Assembly: GCA_963797605.1 (NCBI GenBank)
Contig: CAWCPX010000013.1
Location: 124,001 to 188,000, forward strand
Source of the DNA: DASQPR01 sp963797605
GTDB lineage: Bacteria; Actinomycetota; Actinomycetes; Mycobacteriales; Micromonosporaceae
DNA length: 64,000 bases
Reading direction: 5' to 3'
How positions within the stretch are numbered: position 1 is the first letter of the stretch; every line of letters begins with the position of its first letter. This document shows, in pieces, positions 49,591 through 61,087 of this stretch. The notes beneath the pieces are model-generated. The model did no database searches and was not told the DNA's origin. It saw only the letters and a program-made list of their open reading frames with translations. Position numbers and translations under genes: made by a program.

Positions 49591-52500
49591 TCAGTACCAG
49601 GTGATCGTCTGACTCGCGCTCTGACGGGAATTGCTGCACGACACGGTGATCGTGTAGCCCGGCGCGCCGAGCCACTTGGTCGTGTCCATGTTGATGTTGC
49701 TGGGGTACGTCGCCGGCTGGTACGCCGCTCCGCCGCCCGTGTAGCTCGTGCTGAAGTCGCAGGTGAACGAGCCGACGAAGTTCGTCGTGTGCACGTGGAC
49801 GTAGGCGCACGACGAGTTCGAGCAGGTGCCACCGCCACACGGGGAGCCACCGCCGCCACCGCACGCCGCGCCCTTCGAGACGGTGACCGTGGCCGGTGGC
49901 GGGCCGGTGGTCGCACTGCCCTGCGCGGTCACCGTGGACCGGCCGCTGGCGCGTGACCGTGATCTTGATGGTGTCGGTGGCGCTGTAGCCGATGTCGTCG
50001 GAGCTGCTCCAGCTCCACGGCCCGGTGCCGGTGGTGAACGTGCGGTCCTGTTTGGAGGATTGCACGTGCACGCTCGCCGCGGCGCCGTTCGGGTTCACCG
50101 AGACGGTGAAGTTGACGGTGGTGCCGCTGGCCGACGCGCTGACCGACGGGGTTCTGCAACGGCCCGTACGTGACGACGGTCGTGCTCCGGGCCGAGTCGC
50201 AGGCGCTTCCGGAGCCCGCGAGGCCTTTGCTGCCGTTGCAGTCGGTCAGGCTGATCGTGGTCGACGACCCGTTGCTGAGCCCGTTGATCGTCTCGGTGAC
50301 GCCGGAGCGGCCGCCGGTCGGGAACGTCCATGTGCCGCAGCTGCTGCCAGCCGTGCGTGCACGTCACGGTCGAGCTGGCGCCGTGCGAGGCCGGCGCGTC
50401 GAAGTGATCGTCGCCTGGCCGTTCGTGCCCGTCGCCTTGGCGCTGAGGTTCGTGACCGGATCCGGCGTGGCCGCGCGCTTCCATCTGCGCCGCCGGGCCC
50501 TGCTTGGACGTGTGCGGACCGGGTGCGGCCGGAGCGTCGGCGTTCGCCGCGATCAGCGAGTACGCGTAGACCGTGCCGTCGTTGGCCAGGCCGTCGTCAG
50601 CGCACGAGGTCGTGGTCACGTTCGCGCAGACCGTCTTCGTGCCGCCACCCGTACGCGTCAACGTGTAGGTCGTCGGGCCCGGGCCGTTGGGGTCGACCGT
50701 CGGCCACGAGACCCGGACCGATCGCGACGACGAGTCGGCCGAGTTCGTGGAGGTGAACGTCGGTGCCGGTGGCGTCGCGGGCGCCCCGCCGGACTGCCCG
50801 TCGATCGACGCGCCCGGGCCGGGGCCGAGCAGGTTGACCGCGATCACGCTGAACGTGTAGACGGTGTCGTTGTCCAGGCCGGTCGCGGTGAACGTGGTGC
50901 CGACCACGGTCTGCTGACCGCCGCCGCTCCACGTCACGTTGTATTTGAGGACCGGTGTGCCCTCGTTCGGCGGCAGCCCCCAGCTGACGCGCAACGTGTG
51001 GTCGAGCGGGTTCGCCGTCGACAGTCGCGGTCACGGCGCCCGGCACCGCGTTGGGCATCGCGCCCGGCGAATCCGGGCTCCACTTGCCCCAGCCCACGAC
51101 GTTCTGCGCCCGCACCTTGAAGGTGTACGTGGTGCCGTTCGTCAGGCCGGTGATCAGGCACGGCGAGGCCGCGCAGGTTTGCGTGCCGCCCGCGTACGCG
51201 ACCTGGAAGCTGCCGATCGGGGCGCCGTTGTTCGCCGGCGTCGACCAGGAGACCTGCGCCGACTTGCTCAGCGTGGTGCGGCCGACCGCCGGGCGCCCGG
51301 GTGCGTCGGGAACGCCCAGCACGTTCAGCGTGACCGTGGCGTGCACGATCCGGTCGGCGCGGGCCAGGTCGGACACGTCGGTGACGCTCACGTCGAACGT
51401 CATCGTGCCGTGCACCGACGCGTCCGGTGTGATCGACAGCTTCGCACCGGATCTGCGGGTGCTGGCCGCGCCGCCGCCGCGCTGGTTCGCGTTGATCACG
51501 GAGATCACCGGACGGCTCAGCTCCGAGGTCACCAGGGTGCCGAAGTCGAGCGTCACGGTGCGGCCGGCGTTCGTGGTGCGGTGCACGTCCTGCACGGTCG
51601 GCGGCCGGGCCGCGCGGACGACCACCCCGAGCGTGGCCTGTGCGCCGCCGTCCACCCCGACCGTGAGCGTGCCGGTGGTGTCGGGGGGCCGCCGAATCGG
51701 CGACGAGCCGCAGCTGTGCGTCCCGGAGCCGCTCAAAGTCACGCTGGCGGGTGCCTTCTGCCAGGAGGCGGTGTAGCGCAGCGTCGGCAGCGTGCCCGCG
51801 TCGGCGGCCCAGACGTGGCACACCGAGGTCACGTCGATGTTCACCGGGCTGCCGCCCTCGATCACCACCAGCGGGTCGGTCGGGCATCGCAGCACCGGCA
51901 CGGACGCGCCGACCTGCACCGGGATGTTGAGGTCGACGACGTGCCCGTTGGGATCGGTCAGCGAGGTGCCGTCGGTGACCTGGATCGTGACCGCGCCCGG
52001 CCCTTGGTAGTCGCCGGCGGTCAGCACCATCGACGTGTCGGCCTTGTTCGCCACCTTCAACCGGTCGGCCGGCGAGGCGCGCATCTCGTCGGTCGTCGTC
52101 AGGCGGACGGTCTTGCCGCCCGGATCGACGATCACGTCCGCGAGCGACACCGTGCGGGAGCCGCTGCTCGGCACCGCGATGCTCGCACCCGGCCGCACGA
52201 ACGGGAAGCCGGGCCCGAACGCGGGCACGTGGATCAGCCCGACCGAGGTCGCGCCACCTGCGTCCTTGACCTCGTACGACACGGTGCGCGGCGCGGCTCC
52301 GGCGACGGCGGTGATGCTGGTGCCGCTCGCCGTGGCGGACCCGTCGAAGACCTTGTCGATGGTGATGTCGTTCGCGTCGCCGTCCGGGTCCTGCACGTAC
52401 TTCGTGACGTCGACCGTGACCGATTTGGTGGCGGCCTTCACGCTCGGATAGGCGTCCGCGACGATCGGTGGCACGTCCGCGCCGTCGTCGCCGCGTACGG

Positions 52501-55500
52501 TCAGGATCGCCTCCGAGGCCGGGTTCACGCCGTCGGTGATGCGGTAGCGGATGACCAGCGGCACCCGTTCGCCGGCGGTGCCACGGCCTCGATGAGGCCC
52601 TGCGACGCGGCCGATTTGTCGACCACGAGGTAACCCGCGAGGCTCGCGTCGGCCGCCGTCATCGGCTTGACGGTGACGGCGTCGCCGGTCGCGATCAGGT
52701 CGTTGGCGAGCACGTTGACGTGGACGTGCGCCCCGGGCGCGGCGGCGGCCTCGTCGTCGACGGCGACCGGCGGCTGCGGCAGGTCGGGAGCCACGACGCC
52801 GATCCGGACCGTGGCCTCGCCCCGCTGGCCGTAGCGGTCGGTCACGACGTACGTGAACGACTCCGTGCCGGCGCTGTTCGGGTACGCCTGATAGGTCATC
52901 GACGTCGCGTTGAACCGCAGGATCCGGCCGAGCGACGGCGCGCGTCCCGATGCCGGCGACGGTCACCGCGTCACCGTCCGGGTCGACGCCGGTCGTCGGG
53001 ATCTGCACCGTGACGGTCTGCCCGGCGACCGCGCGCGCCTCGATCGGCTGCGGCTTCGGCGGCCGGTCCGGGTTGGTCGGGCTCGGCACGGCTCGACGGT
53101 GACGTGCAGCTTGCCGTCGGTACGGTCGCCGTCGGCGTCGGTCGCCACGTAGTCGACGATCTCCTGCTGTTCGGCCGGCACCGTCGCGGGTGCCACGAAG
53201 CGCACCGAGCTGCCGTCGACGTACGCGGTGCCGACGGCGCCCGCGCCGGTGCCCGTGGCGACCGAGAGCTGGCCCGGTTTCGGGCGCGCCGGTCACGGTC
53301 TGCAGCAGCGTCATCGGAGCGCCGGCCGGGTTCGTGTCGTTGTCGAGCACCGGCACGGTGACCTCGTCGCCGGCGCGGACCGTCGCGTAGTCGTCGTTCG
53401 TGACCGGGGTCGTGTCGGCTGACGGCGGCCAGCTCGGTCACGTTGACCTCGACCGGTGACCGGGCTGGTGAGCCCGTCGGTGATCGTGTAGTCGACGAAC
53501 TGCGGCAGCGGCCAGGTCGTGCCGTCGCTCGCGTTGATGCGCAGCCAGTGGCCGCCGATGATCGCGACCTGCAGGTGCGACGTCGCCTGGGCCGGCGCGG
53601 CGTGCGCGACCACGAGCACACCACCGGCCGGGTCGAAGTCGTTGGCGAGCACGTCGACCGTGGCCGGTTGCTGGCCGTGCAGCATCGCCGAGTCGGGCAT
53701 CGCCACCGGCGGCGGGGGTGCGGCCGGGTCGGGCACCACGTCGACGCGGATCGCGCCCTTGCCGAAGGGCGCGTTGCCGAACGCGGCCTGGTAGGACAGG
53801 TTGAACGCGCCGGGCGCGGGCCGCCGTGACCACGACCGCGCCGGATTCGAGGTCGGTCGTGACCGTGGTGCCGGCCGGGCTGGCCAGATCACCGGCGAGC
53901 TGGAGTTTCGCCGACGGGTCGGACGGGTCGGCGCCGGGCAGGTCGTTGTCGAGCGGGTGGATCGTGATCGGTTGGCCGACCTGGCCCCGGGCCATGTCCG
54001 GCTGGGTGACCGGCGCGACGGTGTTGGTGGCCGTCGGAGCCTGTACGACCACGGTCACCTTGCCGGCCACTGGGTGCGCGATGCCGTCGGTTACCGAGTA
54101 GGTGATCGTCCGGGTGCCGCCGGCGCCGGGCGCGATGTAGTCGAGCGAGCCGTCCGGCGTCGTGGTGACGGTGCCCGCCTTCACGGTGGCGCCGATCAGC
54201 CCGATCGGGTCGCCGTCGAAGTCGCGCCAATCGGACGTGACCGGAATCTGCAGGTGCCCGCCGGCCGGCACGGTCCACGTGCGGGGCTTGTAACCGGGAT
54301 AGGTCTCCGGTGCCTTGTTGTCGGCCGGCCCCCGGATCAGCACGGTCACGTTCGCCGTCGCGTTCAGTTTGCCGTCGTTGACCGTGTACTTGAAGTGCAC
54401 CGAGCCGCTCGCGTCCGGAATCTGTGACCGCCACGGTCTGGCCGTCGGGCGCGATCGAGAGCCGTACGTGCGGATTGTCGGGTGCGGTGACACCGGAGAT
54501 GGCCAGGATCGTGCCGGACGGATCGGAGTCGTTGTCGAGCACGTGCAGCAGCGTGGTGCGACCGCCACGCGCGCCGAGGGTGTCGTCGTCCGCCTTCGGG
54601 GGCAGCGTATGCCCGTCGAGCGCCGGATTGTGACTGTTCTTGTTGCCCTTGTTCACGTTGACCGGCGGCGGCTTGACCGACAGCCAGTCGTCGACGCGAC
54701 GCTGGTTCGACAGGTCCCAGACGGTGCCGGTCTGCAGGTCGTTGAGCACGATCGCGTCCCGGTTGACCCGGAACTGTGGCGCCACCAGCTGGCCGTTGCC
54801 GGCGAGAACGACCGGCACCGCGGGGCCGCTGCCACAGGCCCGCACGTAGCCGCCGCTGGTGCCGCCCCAGGCCGCGTGGACGCAGTTGTCGAGCCGGACC
54901 GGCGCGGCCGGGGTGCCGCTACGGGTTCTGGTCAGCACGGTGACCGTGCCGTCGGAGAGATCGACGGAGAACAGCGCGGTCGAGGTCGCGAGAACGACGC
55001 TGGTCGCGGCCGGCCCGGGCGTCTGCGGCACGACGGCGGTGTCGGCGGCGCCGCGGCCGGCCGACGCGCCGAGGGTGGCGATCGCGCCGCCGGGGACGAT
55101 CACGGTGCCGGTGGACGGGTCGAAGACGACGAGACGGTTGCCGACCGCGGTCGCGGTCACCTGTTGCACGCCGTGGCCGAGCTGCCAGTACTCGGGCGGG
55201 GCGAAGCCGCGTGTCGGTGGCTGCCACGGTGGCGACGCGACCGGCCGCGGAGACCGCGTAGACGGTGCCGTCGGCACCGACCGCGAGCGCGGCGCCCGCC
55301 GGCGTGCCCTTGGCGCCGACGGTCGCGAGCTTCTTGGCAGCCGGATCGAGCGCGCTCAGCGACGGAGATGCCGCCGGCGGTGTCGACGCGTTGCGCCCAG
55401 ACGGCACCGGTGGCCGGGTCGAGCACGGCGAGCGTGCCGCCGGCGAGTTCCACCTGGTCGTCGGCGGCGATCGCGGCGCCCGTCATCGCCGGCCGGCACG

Positions 55501-55835
55501 CCGCGGCTCACGTCGACCGGGTAGAGCACGCCGGAACCCTGGTCCCACGCGGCGACGGCCGCGCCCTGCTGCACGACGTCGAGGCTGGAGGAGTCCTGCG
55601 CGCCGCCGGGCGGGTAGAACGCGGCGTCGAGCTGGCCGGCCGGTTTGTTGAGCCGGCCGAAGAGGTGGTCGGCGTCGCTGGTCACCCAGATGCCGCCGTC
55701 GTTGAGCGAGACGTGCTGGACCGGGAAGCCGGTGGCGAACACGGCCGACACGATCAGCAGCACCGCGCCGGCCGCCAGCACCGTGGAGGAGGTCGCCGTC
55801 GTCAGGGTGCGGCGCCGGAATCGGACGTTCCTCAT
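49591..55835 (-). pseudogene. Giant Ig-like/Fn3 surface protein with about 17 single-base indels
   Basis: Joined across frames this is one protein of about 2,075 residues. An N-terminal membrane anchor (TSSTVLAAGAVLLIVSAVFA) leads to a PQQ/beta-propeller-like part (about 40-400), then repeated cadherin/Ig-like domains (VLDNDTNPAGAP, VDVLANDFDPAGG, VNVLANDLIATGD), Fn3 domains (VSWSTPANNGAPIGSFQVAY; VRVSWPTVDPNGPGP) and a Cys-containing C-terminus. Frames change near 55487, 55372, 55215, 54422, 53822, 53456, 53416, 53281, 53080, 52946, 52575, 51017, 50485, 50404, 50348, 50145 and 49951. Between changes the protein is clean. The start overlaps the kinase stop (ATGA). It is the expected surface partner of the kinase in this cluster. 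Confidence 0.75.
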
Positions 55836-57289
55836 GATCCACATCCGGCCGGCGACCAGTCGGGGCTGCCGTCGCCGTCGACCCGCACGACCTTCACTTG
55901 AACGCACATCTGGACCCCCGGTTTGTCCGCGACGCTGACGCCGGGCTTCGTGGCCACGGCACTCGTGTCGGCACCCGCGACCCGCCACAGAAACGAGTCG
56001 GTCGTGAGCTGGCCGTCATACGTCCACGTGAAATCGATCTTGCTGCCGGCGCGGCGGGCGACGATCGTGACCGCGCCCGGCGGCTGGTCGTCGACGACCG
56101 CGTTCTGGCTGCCCACCGGCGTCGTCGTGGGTCGCACGACCGGTGTGCCGTGCGCCGACCACAGGATGCCCGCCGCGATCACGGCGACCGCGACGGTGGC
56201 CGCCCCAATCAAGATCCATTGGTGGGTACGTCGACCTCGCGACTCCTCCTCCGGCACCACCGTGATCGGCCGGATCACCGTGGCATCGGTAACCGGATCG
56301 TCGGCACCCATTCGCCGCCGTGGCGTGACCGACAGCCCGGACGTGACCGGTGCCGGCGCGACCAGCGGTTTCTCGCGGATCATCGTCGCCACGAACCGCT
56401 GCGGCAGCGCGGACGCCTCGGACGTGCTGTGCCACGGCGCGTCGGCGGCGGCCGGACCACCCAGTTCCGCCTCGATGTCGCGAAGTTCCGCGGCGACCAG
56501 CGAGGCCGAGTCGGGCCGGCGGTCGGGCTCGCGGGACAGCATGCGGGCCAGGAGCTTTTCGAGCGCGTCCGGTACGTCGGCCCGGCCGGTCGTGGGTGCG
56601 TCGGTGCTCTGGATCCGCTGCTCCAGCGCGGCCCGGGTGTCGGACGGGCGGGCGTACGGCGGCTGGCCGGCGAGCAGGTGGAACAGGGTCGCGCCGAGCG
56701 AGTACACATCGGACGATCGTCGGCTCTCGCCACCGGCGATGACCTCGGCCGGGGACCACGGCAGCGACATGCCGCCGGTGTCCGCACGCTGGTCGGGGCC
56801 GACCCATCCGGCGATGCCGAAGTCGGTCAGGCGGGCGGTGGCGTACTCGTCGATCAGGATGTTTCCGGGTTTGATGTCGCGGTGCAGCAGCCCGAGTCGG
56901 TGCGCGGCGTCAAGAGCGCCCGCGATCTGCACCCCGACGCGCAGCACCTTGCCGACCGCGAGCTGCCCCTCGGCCACGAGTTCGGCCAGGCTGCGCCCCG
57001 GGTAGTAGGGCATGATGATGTAGTGGCGGCCATCGGGCGCGATGTCGGCCACGATGACCTGCACGATGTTGGGATGGTTGCCGAGTTTCGCCATCATGTC
57101 GGCCTCGGCGTCACGCTGCTCCGGCGAGACCGGCACGTCGAAATCGGTCAGCACCTTCACCGCCACGTCACGACGCGGGCTGCGCTGCCGGTAGCGGTAG
57201 ACGACGGAGTAGCCGCCGGTCGCGATCTCGGCGACGTACTGGTAGCCGGGGATCTGCGGTGGCCGCGTGCCGGTCACGTTCGCGGTCAC
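55832..57289 (-). CDS. Membrane Ser/Thr protein kinase
   Basis: A 486-residue Hanks-type kinase. The kinase domain (about 15-270) has the Gly loop ATGGYSVVY, VAVKVL (Lys), HRDIKPGN and DFGIAG, all intact. A linker of about 90 residues is followed by a membrane helix (HQWILIGAATVAVAVIAAGI region, about 355-375) and an extracellular Fn3-like domain of about 90 residues (PPGAVTIVARRAGSKIDFTW, then FLWRVAG). PASTA repeats are absent. The GTG start overlaps the FHA stop by 4 bp. It probably senses the surface through the Fn3-like domain and signals to the FHA protein. Confidence 0.92.
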   Translation of the reverse strand: MTANVTGTRPPQIPGYQYVAEIATGGYSVVYRYRQRSPRRDVAVKVLTDFDVPVSPEQRDAEADMMAKLGNHPNIVQVIVADIAPDGRHYIIMPYYPGRSLAELVAEGQLAVGKVLRVGVQIAGALDAAHRLGLLHRDIKPGNILIDEYATARLTDFGIAGWVGPDQRADTGGMSLPWSPAEVIAGGESRRSSDVYSLGATLFHLLAGQPPYARPSDTRAALEQRIQSTDAPTTGRADVPDALEKLLARMLSREPDRRPDSASLVAAELRDIEAELGGPAAADAPWHSTSEASALPQRFVATMIREKPLVAPAPVTSGLSVTPRRRMGADDPVTDATVIRPITVVPEEESRGRRTHQWILIGAATVAVAVIAAGILWSAHGTPVVRPTTTPVGSQNAVVDDQPPGAVTIVARRAGSKIDFTWTYDGQLTTDSFLWRVAGADTSAVATKPGVSVADKPGVQMCVQVKVVRVDGDGSPDWSPAGCGS

Positions 57290-58716
57290 GGCGTCACCTC
57301 GAAGACGAACGAGATCGAGTCGGACATGTGCACGATCGTGCCGGGTACGAGCAGCCGCCACGTGCCGCCCGGAATCACCTCGGCCACGCCACCCGGCATC
57401 GTGATCGCGCTTCCGTTGCTGGAGTTCAGGTCGACGACCGTCACGTCCCAGCCGTCGAGCACGACCTCGAGGTGCCGGCGGGAGATGTCCGGGTCGGTCA
57501 GTTTGACGAAATAGGGCTGGTCACGGCGGTTGGCGTCGGGTGTGCCCGGGTCACGGCCGAAGATGACGCCATGGTCGAGCCGGATCGTGTCCGACGTGGA
57601 CATGCGGAGCTGCCCGAGCGGCGGCCGGGGCACGATCAGCGAACTCTGCGGCGGGACCGTCTTCGCGCAGACCCGGCACGACGTCGCGATGAGCGGGTTC
57701 AGGTGCCCGTCGACGCAGCGTACGGCGGCGACGGTCAGGTTGTTGCCGGTTATCACGGAGGTCTCGGCGATCGGACGCCAGATCGTGACGTCGAGATCCT
57801 GCCGGGTGGTGGTGTCGCCGAACGCGATCGGTGCCGGCGGCGGGGCGGCCTGGACCGAGACGACCGGAGCCGGCGGCTGCGGGATCGACGCGTACGGAAT
57901 CGGATCGGTCGGCGGATTGGGCTCCGACGTCCACGTGACGTTTTCGACGGTCAGGCGCGCGGGCGGTGCCGGCGGCGGGGGCTCGACTCGCCGCGCGGAC
58001 GGATCGGCGAGGGCATCGGCCCACGAGACGTCGGAGATCAGGCCGCTGACCACGCGCTGCGGCACGGCCGCGGGCGGTGCCACCGGCGCCCGGACGACAT
58101 GCGGCTCGATGAACGCGGGCTGGATGACGGGCGGAGCGACCTGCGGCAACACCGACGTGCTCTCGGAAGCCCAGCCGGCCGGGTCCGGTTCGACGTACCC
58201 GTCGAGGACTGGTTGTGGATCTGGCTCTGGATCTGTCTCTGGCTCTGGCTCCGGGGTTGGTTCCGACGGCGGCTCGGGCTCCGGGTCCGGCGGGGCGGGC
58301 GGGTCGCGCAGCCACTCCATCGGCGGCGGCGGCGCGGGTGGCTGCGACCCGGTCACGGCGGCACCGGCGATCAGCGTGACATGCAGGACCGGGCCGGGGA
58401 CCACGTGGCCGGACCAGTCACCGCCATCGGGCGCGCCGGCGAAGGTCGCGGTCTCGGTGTGGGTCGCGAGTTCGGCGTGAACCGGGCCGCGCACGACCAC
58501 CTGGGTCACGTCGCCGACCGTGCCGACCAGGGCGTAGGTGAGATCGGAGCGCTCGGTGAAGATGGCGACCAACTGGTGCAGCGCGGCCGCGTCACGGATC
58601 AGCCGCCAGCTGCGCTCGACGATCTGATCGGCGGCGGCGGCATTCGTGAGCAGCCATAGCCCGTTGCCGGACATGCCGAGCCAACCATCCGACTGGTACC
58701 TCGTCGCCACGGTCAT
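57286..58716 (-). CDS. FHA-domain protein with Pro-rich linker
   Basis: A 476-residue protein. An N-terminal region of about 130 residues (GNGLWLLTNAAAADQIVE, then FTERSDLTYALVG) is of unknown fold. A long Pro/Glu/Val linker (about 130-340) contains an acidic PEPEP run. A CxxC-like segment (RCVDGHLNP, CRVCAKTVPP) suggests a small zinc ribbon, and the FHA domain (about 385-476) has FGRDP, SRRHLEV and LNSSNGS, the phosphothreonine-binding residues. GGGGGCGG is upstream of the ATG at 58716. It likely binds the phosphorylated kinase. Confidence 0.88.
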   Translation of the reverse strand: MTVATRYQSDGWLGMSGNGLWLLTNAAAADQIVERSWRLIRDAAALHQLVAIFTERSDLTYALVGTVGDVTQVVVRGPVHAELATHTETATFAGAPDGGDWSGHVVPGPVLHVTLIAGAAVTGSQPPAPPPPMEWLRDPPAPPDPEPEPPSEPTPEPEPETDPEPDPQPVLDGYVEPDPAGWASESTSVLPQVAPPVIQPAFIEPHVVRAPVAPPAAVPQRVVSGLISDVSWADALADPSARRVEPPPPAPPARLTVENVTWTSEPNPPTDPIPYASIPQPPAPVVSVQAAPPPAPIAFGDTTTRQDLDVTIWRPIAETSVITGNNLTVAAVRCVDGHLNPLIATSCRVCAKTVPPQSSLIVPRPPLGQLRMSTSDTIRLDHGVIFGRDPGTPDANRRDQPYFVKLTDPDISRRHLEVVLDGWDVTVVDLNSSNGSAITMPGGVAEVIPGGTWRLLVPGTIVHMSDSISFVFEVTP

Positions 58717-58783
58717 GTCCGCCCCCGCTTCGCAGAGCGCGGCCATGCTGCCACATGCTTCGCTCCGACAAGCTCGCTCATGA

Positions 58784-59551
58784 CTACCGAACCCGGGGCA
58801 CGGTGTCGTCGAGGCGGGCGTCACTGCCGGCAACGCAGTCGACGACGATCACGGTCGTGTCGTCGCGGCCACCGTGCGCCTGCGCGCGCCGCACCAGCTC
58901 ATCGGCGACGCGTTGCGGTGACGGCTCGGTGCGCAGAAGAGTCACCATCTCGGCCTCGCTCAGCTCGAGGAACAGGCCGTCGGAGCAGATCAGGAAGCGT
59001 TCGCCGGCGGTCGGCGGAAAGACCCAGACGTCGGGCTCGGGCGCCGGATCGGAGCCGAGGGCCCGGGTCACGACGTGGCGCCTCGGATGCGTGTGCGCGT
59101 CGCGAGCCGTGACCGCGCCCGTCGCGACCAGCTCCGCGACCTCGGTGTGATCGACGGTCATCTGCTCCAGCGCGTCGCCGGCGAAACGATAGACGCGAGA
59201 GTCGCCGACGTTGAAGACGACCCAGTGATCGGCACCGGCGATGCAGACCAGGCCGAGACCGGCGACCGTGGTGCCCATGCCGTGACGCTCCGGGAATTGC
59301 ATGACCGACGCGAGGATGTCGTCGTTGGCCGTGACCAGCTCGGCGCGGACGTCGTCGGCGGTGAAATCGGCGCGCTCGGCGAGTCTTCGCAGCCCCGTGA
59401 CGGCGAGCCGGCTCGCGACCTCACCGGCGGCGTGACCGCCCATGCCGTCGGCGACCGCGAAGACCATGCCGGAAACGAGCAGACTGTCCTGATTGACCGG
59501 ACGATGCCTGCCGACCTCGCTCGCGTAGCCCGATTGGACCGTGATCACCAT
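58784..59551 (-). CDS. PP2C-family Ser/Thr phosphatase
   Basis: A 255-residue phosphatase of the PPM family. The metal-binding and catalytic motifs are RPVNQDSLL, VADGMGGHAAGE, GTTVAGL, VGDSRVYR, LICSDGL and GGRDDTTVIVV, all intact. I start at the ATG at 59551 (MVITVQSGYAS), where the family begins; the upstream open frame adds an unrelated 25 residues. It is the first gene of the seven-gene operon and should reverse the kinase. It is divergent from eccE across 224 bp. Confidence 0.92.
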   Translation of the reverse strand: MVITVQSGYASEVGRHRPVNQDSLLVSGMVFAVADGMGGHAAGEVASRLAVTGLRRLAERADFTADDVRAELVTANDDILASVMQFPERHGMGTTVAGLGLVCIAGADHWVVFNVGDSRVYRFAGDALEQMTVDHTEVAELVATGAVTARDAHTHPRRHVVTRALGSDPAPEPDVWVFPPTAGERFLICSDGLFLELSEAEMVTLLRTEPSPQRVADELVRRAQAHGGRDDTTVIVVDCVAGSDARLDDTVPRVR

Positions 59552-59775
59552 TGTCTTGGCCGCTCCTCGTGTGCCCGGAAGGATCGATGGATCGGGGAAC
59601 CTGCCGGCGGCGCTGCCACAATCCACTTCGCTCTCCTCGCGCCAACGACCCTAGCGTGGATGACGAAATCGTGCCGCCCCTCCTCCCATGCGGATCGATG
59701 CGGGCAGGCCGATGTCGGTCCGGTTCTCTATGATGCGACGGGCACGACGACACGTCTTCGGGGGTTCACGCGCAT

Positions 59776-60999
59776 ATGACCGATACGCCGATGCCCGTCC
59801 GCGCGACCGCCCGCGTGGGTGCGACCGTGCCGCGACCGATGGGCGCCGCCACGCTCACGCCGAGGCGGCGACCTGGTTACCTCGGTCCGATCCACATTGC
59901 ACAGTTGATGATCGTCGAGGCCGTCGTGGTCGGTGTGCTGGTCCTCGCCGACCATGGCGGCACGGCGATCGTGGCCGGTGTCGTCGTCGGCGCCGCGTTA
60001 CTGGCGGTCACCCTGGGCCGGCGGCAGGGTCGATGGTGGCTCGAGCGGCGTGCGATGAGCTGGCAGTTCCGTCGCCGTAACGCCGCGAAACCGGTCCGCC
60101 CGCTGGCCGATCGCCGGCTCGCCGCGATGCAGTTCCTCGCGCCGGGGCTGACGGTCGACGAGGTGCCGGCGCCCGACGGTGCCACAGTCGGGGTCGCCGT
60201 CGACGACGCCGGGTGGTTCGCGGTCGCGGAGATGGGCGAGGGTCCGGCGATGTACGACGACGGTCACCCGCCGGTGCCGTTGGAGCGCCTCGTGACCGCG
60301 CTCGCCGACCCCGACGCGTCCGGCCGAGCGGTGGTGCAACTGGTCACGCACACGGTGCCGGTGCCCGAACCGATCGGTGCCGCCGGCGACTCCTATCGAG
60401 CGTTGCTGCGCCGCCACGGTCCGGTGCCCGTCGACCGGGTGACCTGGTTGACCGTCCGCCTCGACGCGCGTGCGCTGGCCGAGATGGGTGCGCAGGAGCC
60501 GGAACAGGCCCCGCTGATGGTCGCGTCGCTGCTGCGGCACCTCGTGAAGACCCTGCGGCGCACCGGCGTCACGGGCCGGGCACTCGACCGGGGTGCGCTT
60601 CTGGCCGCACTGGCCCGATCGTGCGACCTCGCGGTGCCGGCCGACGTGGCCCTGGCCGATCCACACGAGGACTGGGAGGGCTGGTATTCGGGCCGGCTCG
60701 TCCACCGCACGTACTGGCTGCAGGACTGGCCTCCGATCGGGCAGGCGTCCGCCGTGCTCGACACCCTGTCGACGGTGCCGTCCGCGCTTACGAGTGTGGC
60801 GGTGATCCTGGCGCCGCGAGGCGAGTCGGTCGATCTGCGCTGCCTGGCTCGGGTGGCGGCGGCGCCGAACCGGATCCAGTCGGTGGCCGCGGCGGTCCGC
60901 GATCGCGCGCACGCGGGCGGGGCACGGTTGCTGAGCCTCAACGGCGAACAGGGTCCGGGCGCGTACGCGACGGCGCCGACCGGCGGTGGTCCCCGGTGA
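59776..60999 (+). CDS. eccE: Type VII secretion protein EccE
   Basis: A 407-residue protein with two membrane helices close together near residues 45-80 (IAQLMIVEAVVVGVLVL; TAIVAGVVVGAALLAVTLG), a basic stretch (RRQGRWWLERR) and a soluble domain of about 300 residues. This layout, and WYSGRLVHRTYWLQDWPP near residue 300, match EccE of actinobacterial ESX systems, which sits at the edge of the secretion channel. The ATG has no strong site. It is followed after 88 bp by an associated gene. Confidence 0.8.
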   Translation: MTDTPMPVRATARVGATVPRPMGAATLTPRRRPGYLGPIHIAQLMIVEAVVVGVLVLADHGGTAIVAGVVVGAALLAVTLGRRQGRWWLERRAMSWQFRRRNAAKPVRPLADRRLAAMQFLAPGLTVDEVPAPDGATVGVAVDDAGWFAVAEMGEGPAMYDDGHPPVPLERLVTALADPDASGRAVVQLVTHTVPVPEPIGAAGDSYRALLRRHGPVPVDRVTWLTVRLDARALAEMGAQEPEQAPLMVASLLRHLVKTLRRTGVTGRALDRGALLAALARSCDLAVPADVALADPHEDWEGWYSGRLVHRTYWLQDWPPIGQASAVLDTLSTVPSALTSVAVILAPRGESVDLRCLARVAAAPNRIQSVAAAVRDRAHAGGARLLSLNGEQGPGAYATAPTGGGPR

Positions 61000-61087
61000 G
61001 CGCGGCGCGGTCGATCGTGCCGAACGGTGGCTGCCCCGGCCGCCACCGATCCGCACGGCCGGCTCGATCAGAACAGCGGAGGCGCAC

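Noticed and set aside
49591..55835. Programmed frameshifting as an explanation of the broken Ig/Fn3 gene
   Set aside because: There is no shared slippery heptamer or downstream structure that I can see, and about 17 sites in one gene is not credible without protein data. Sequencing error or decay is simpler.
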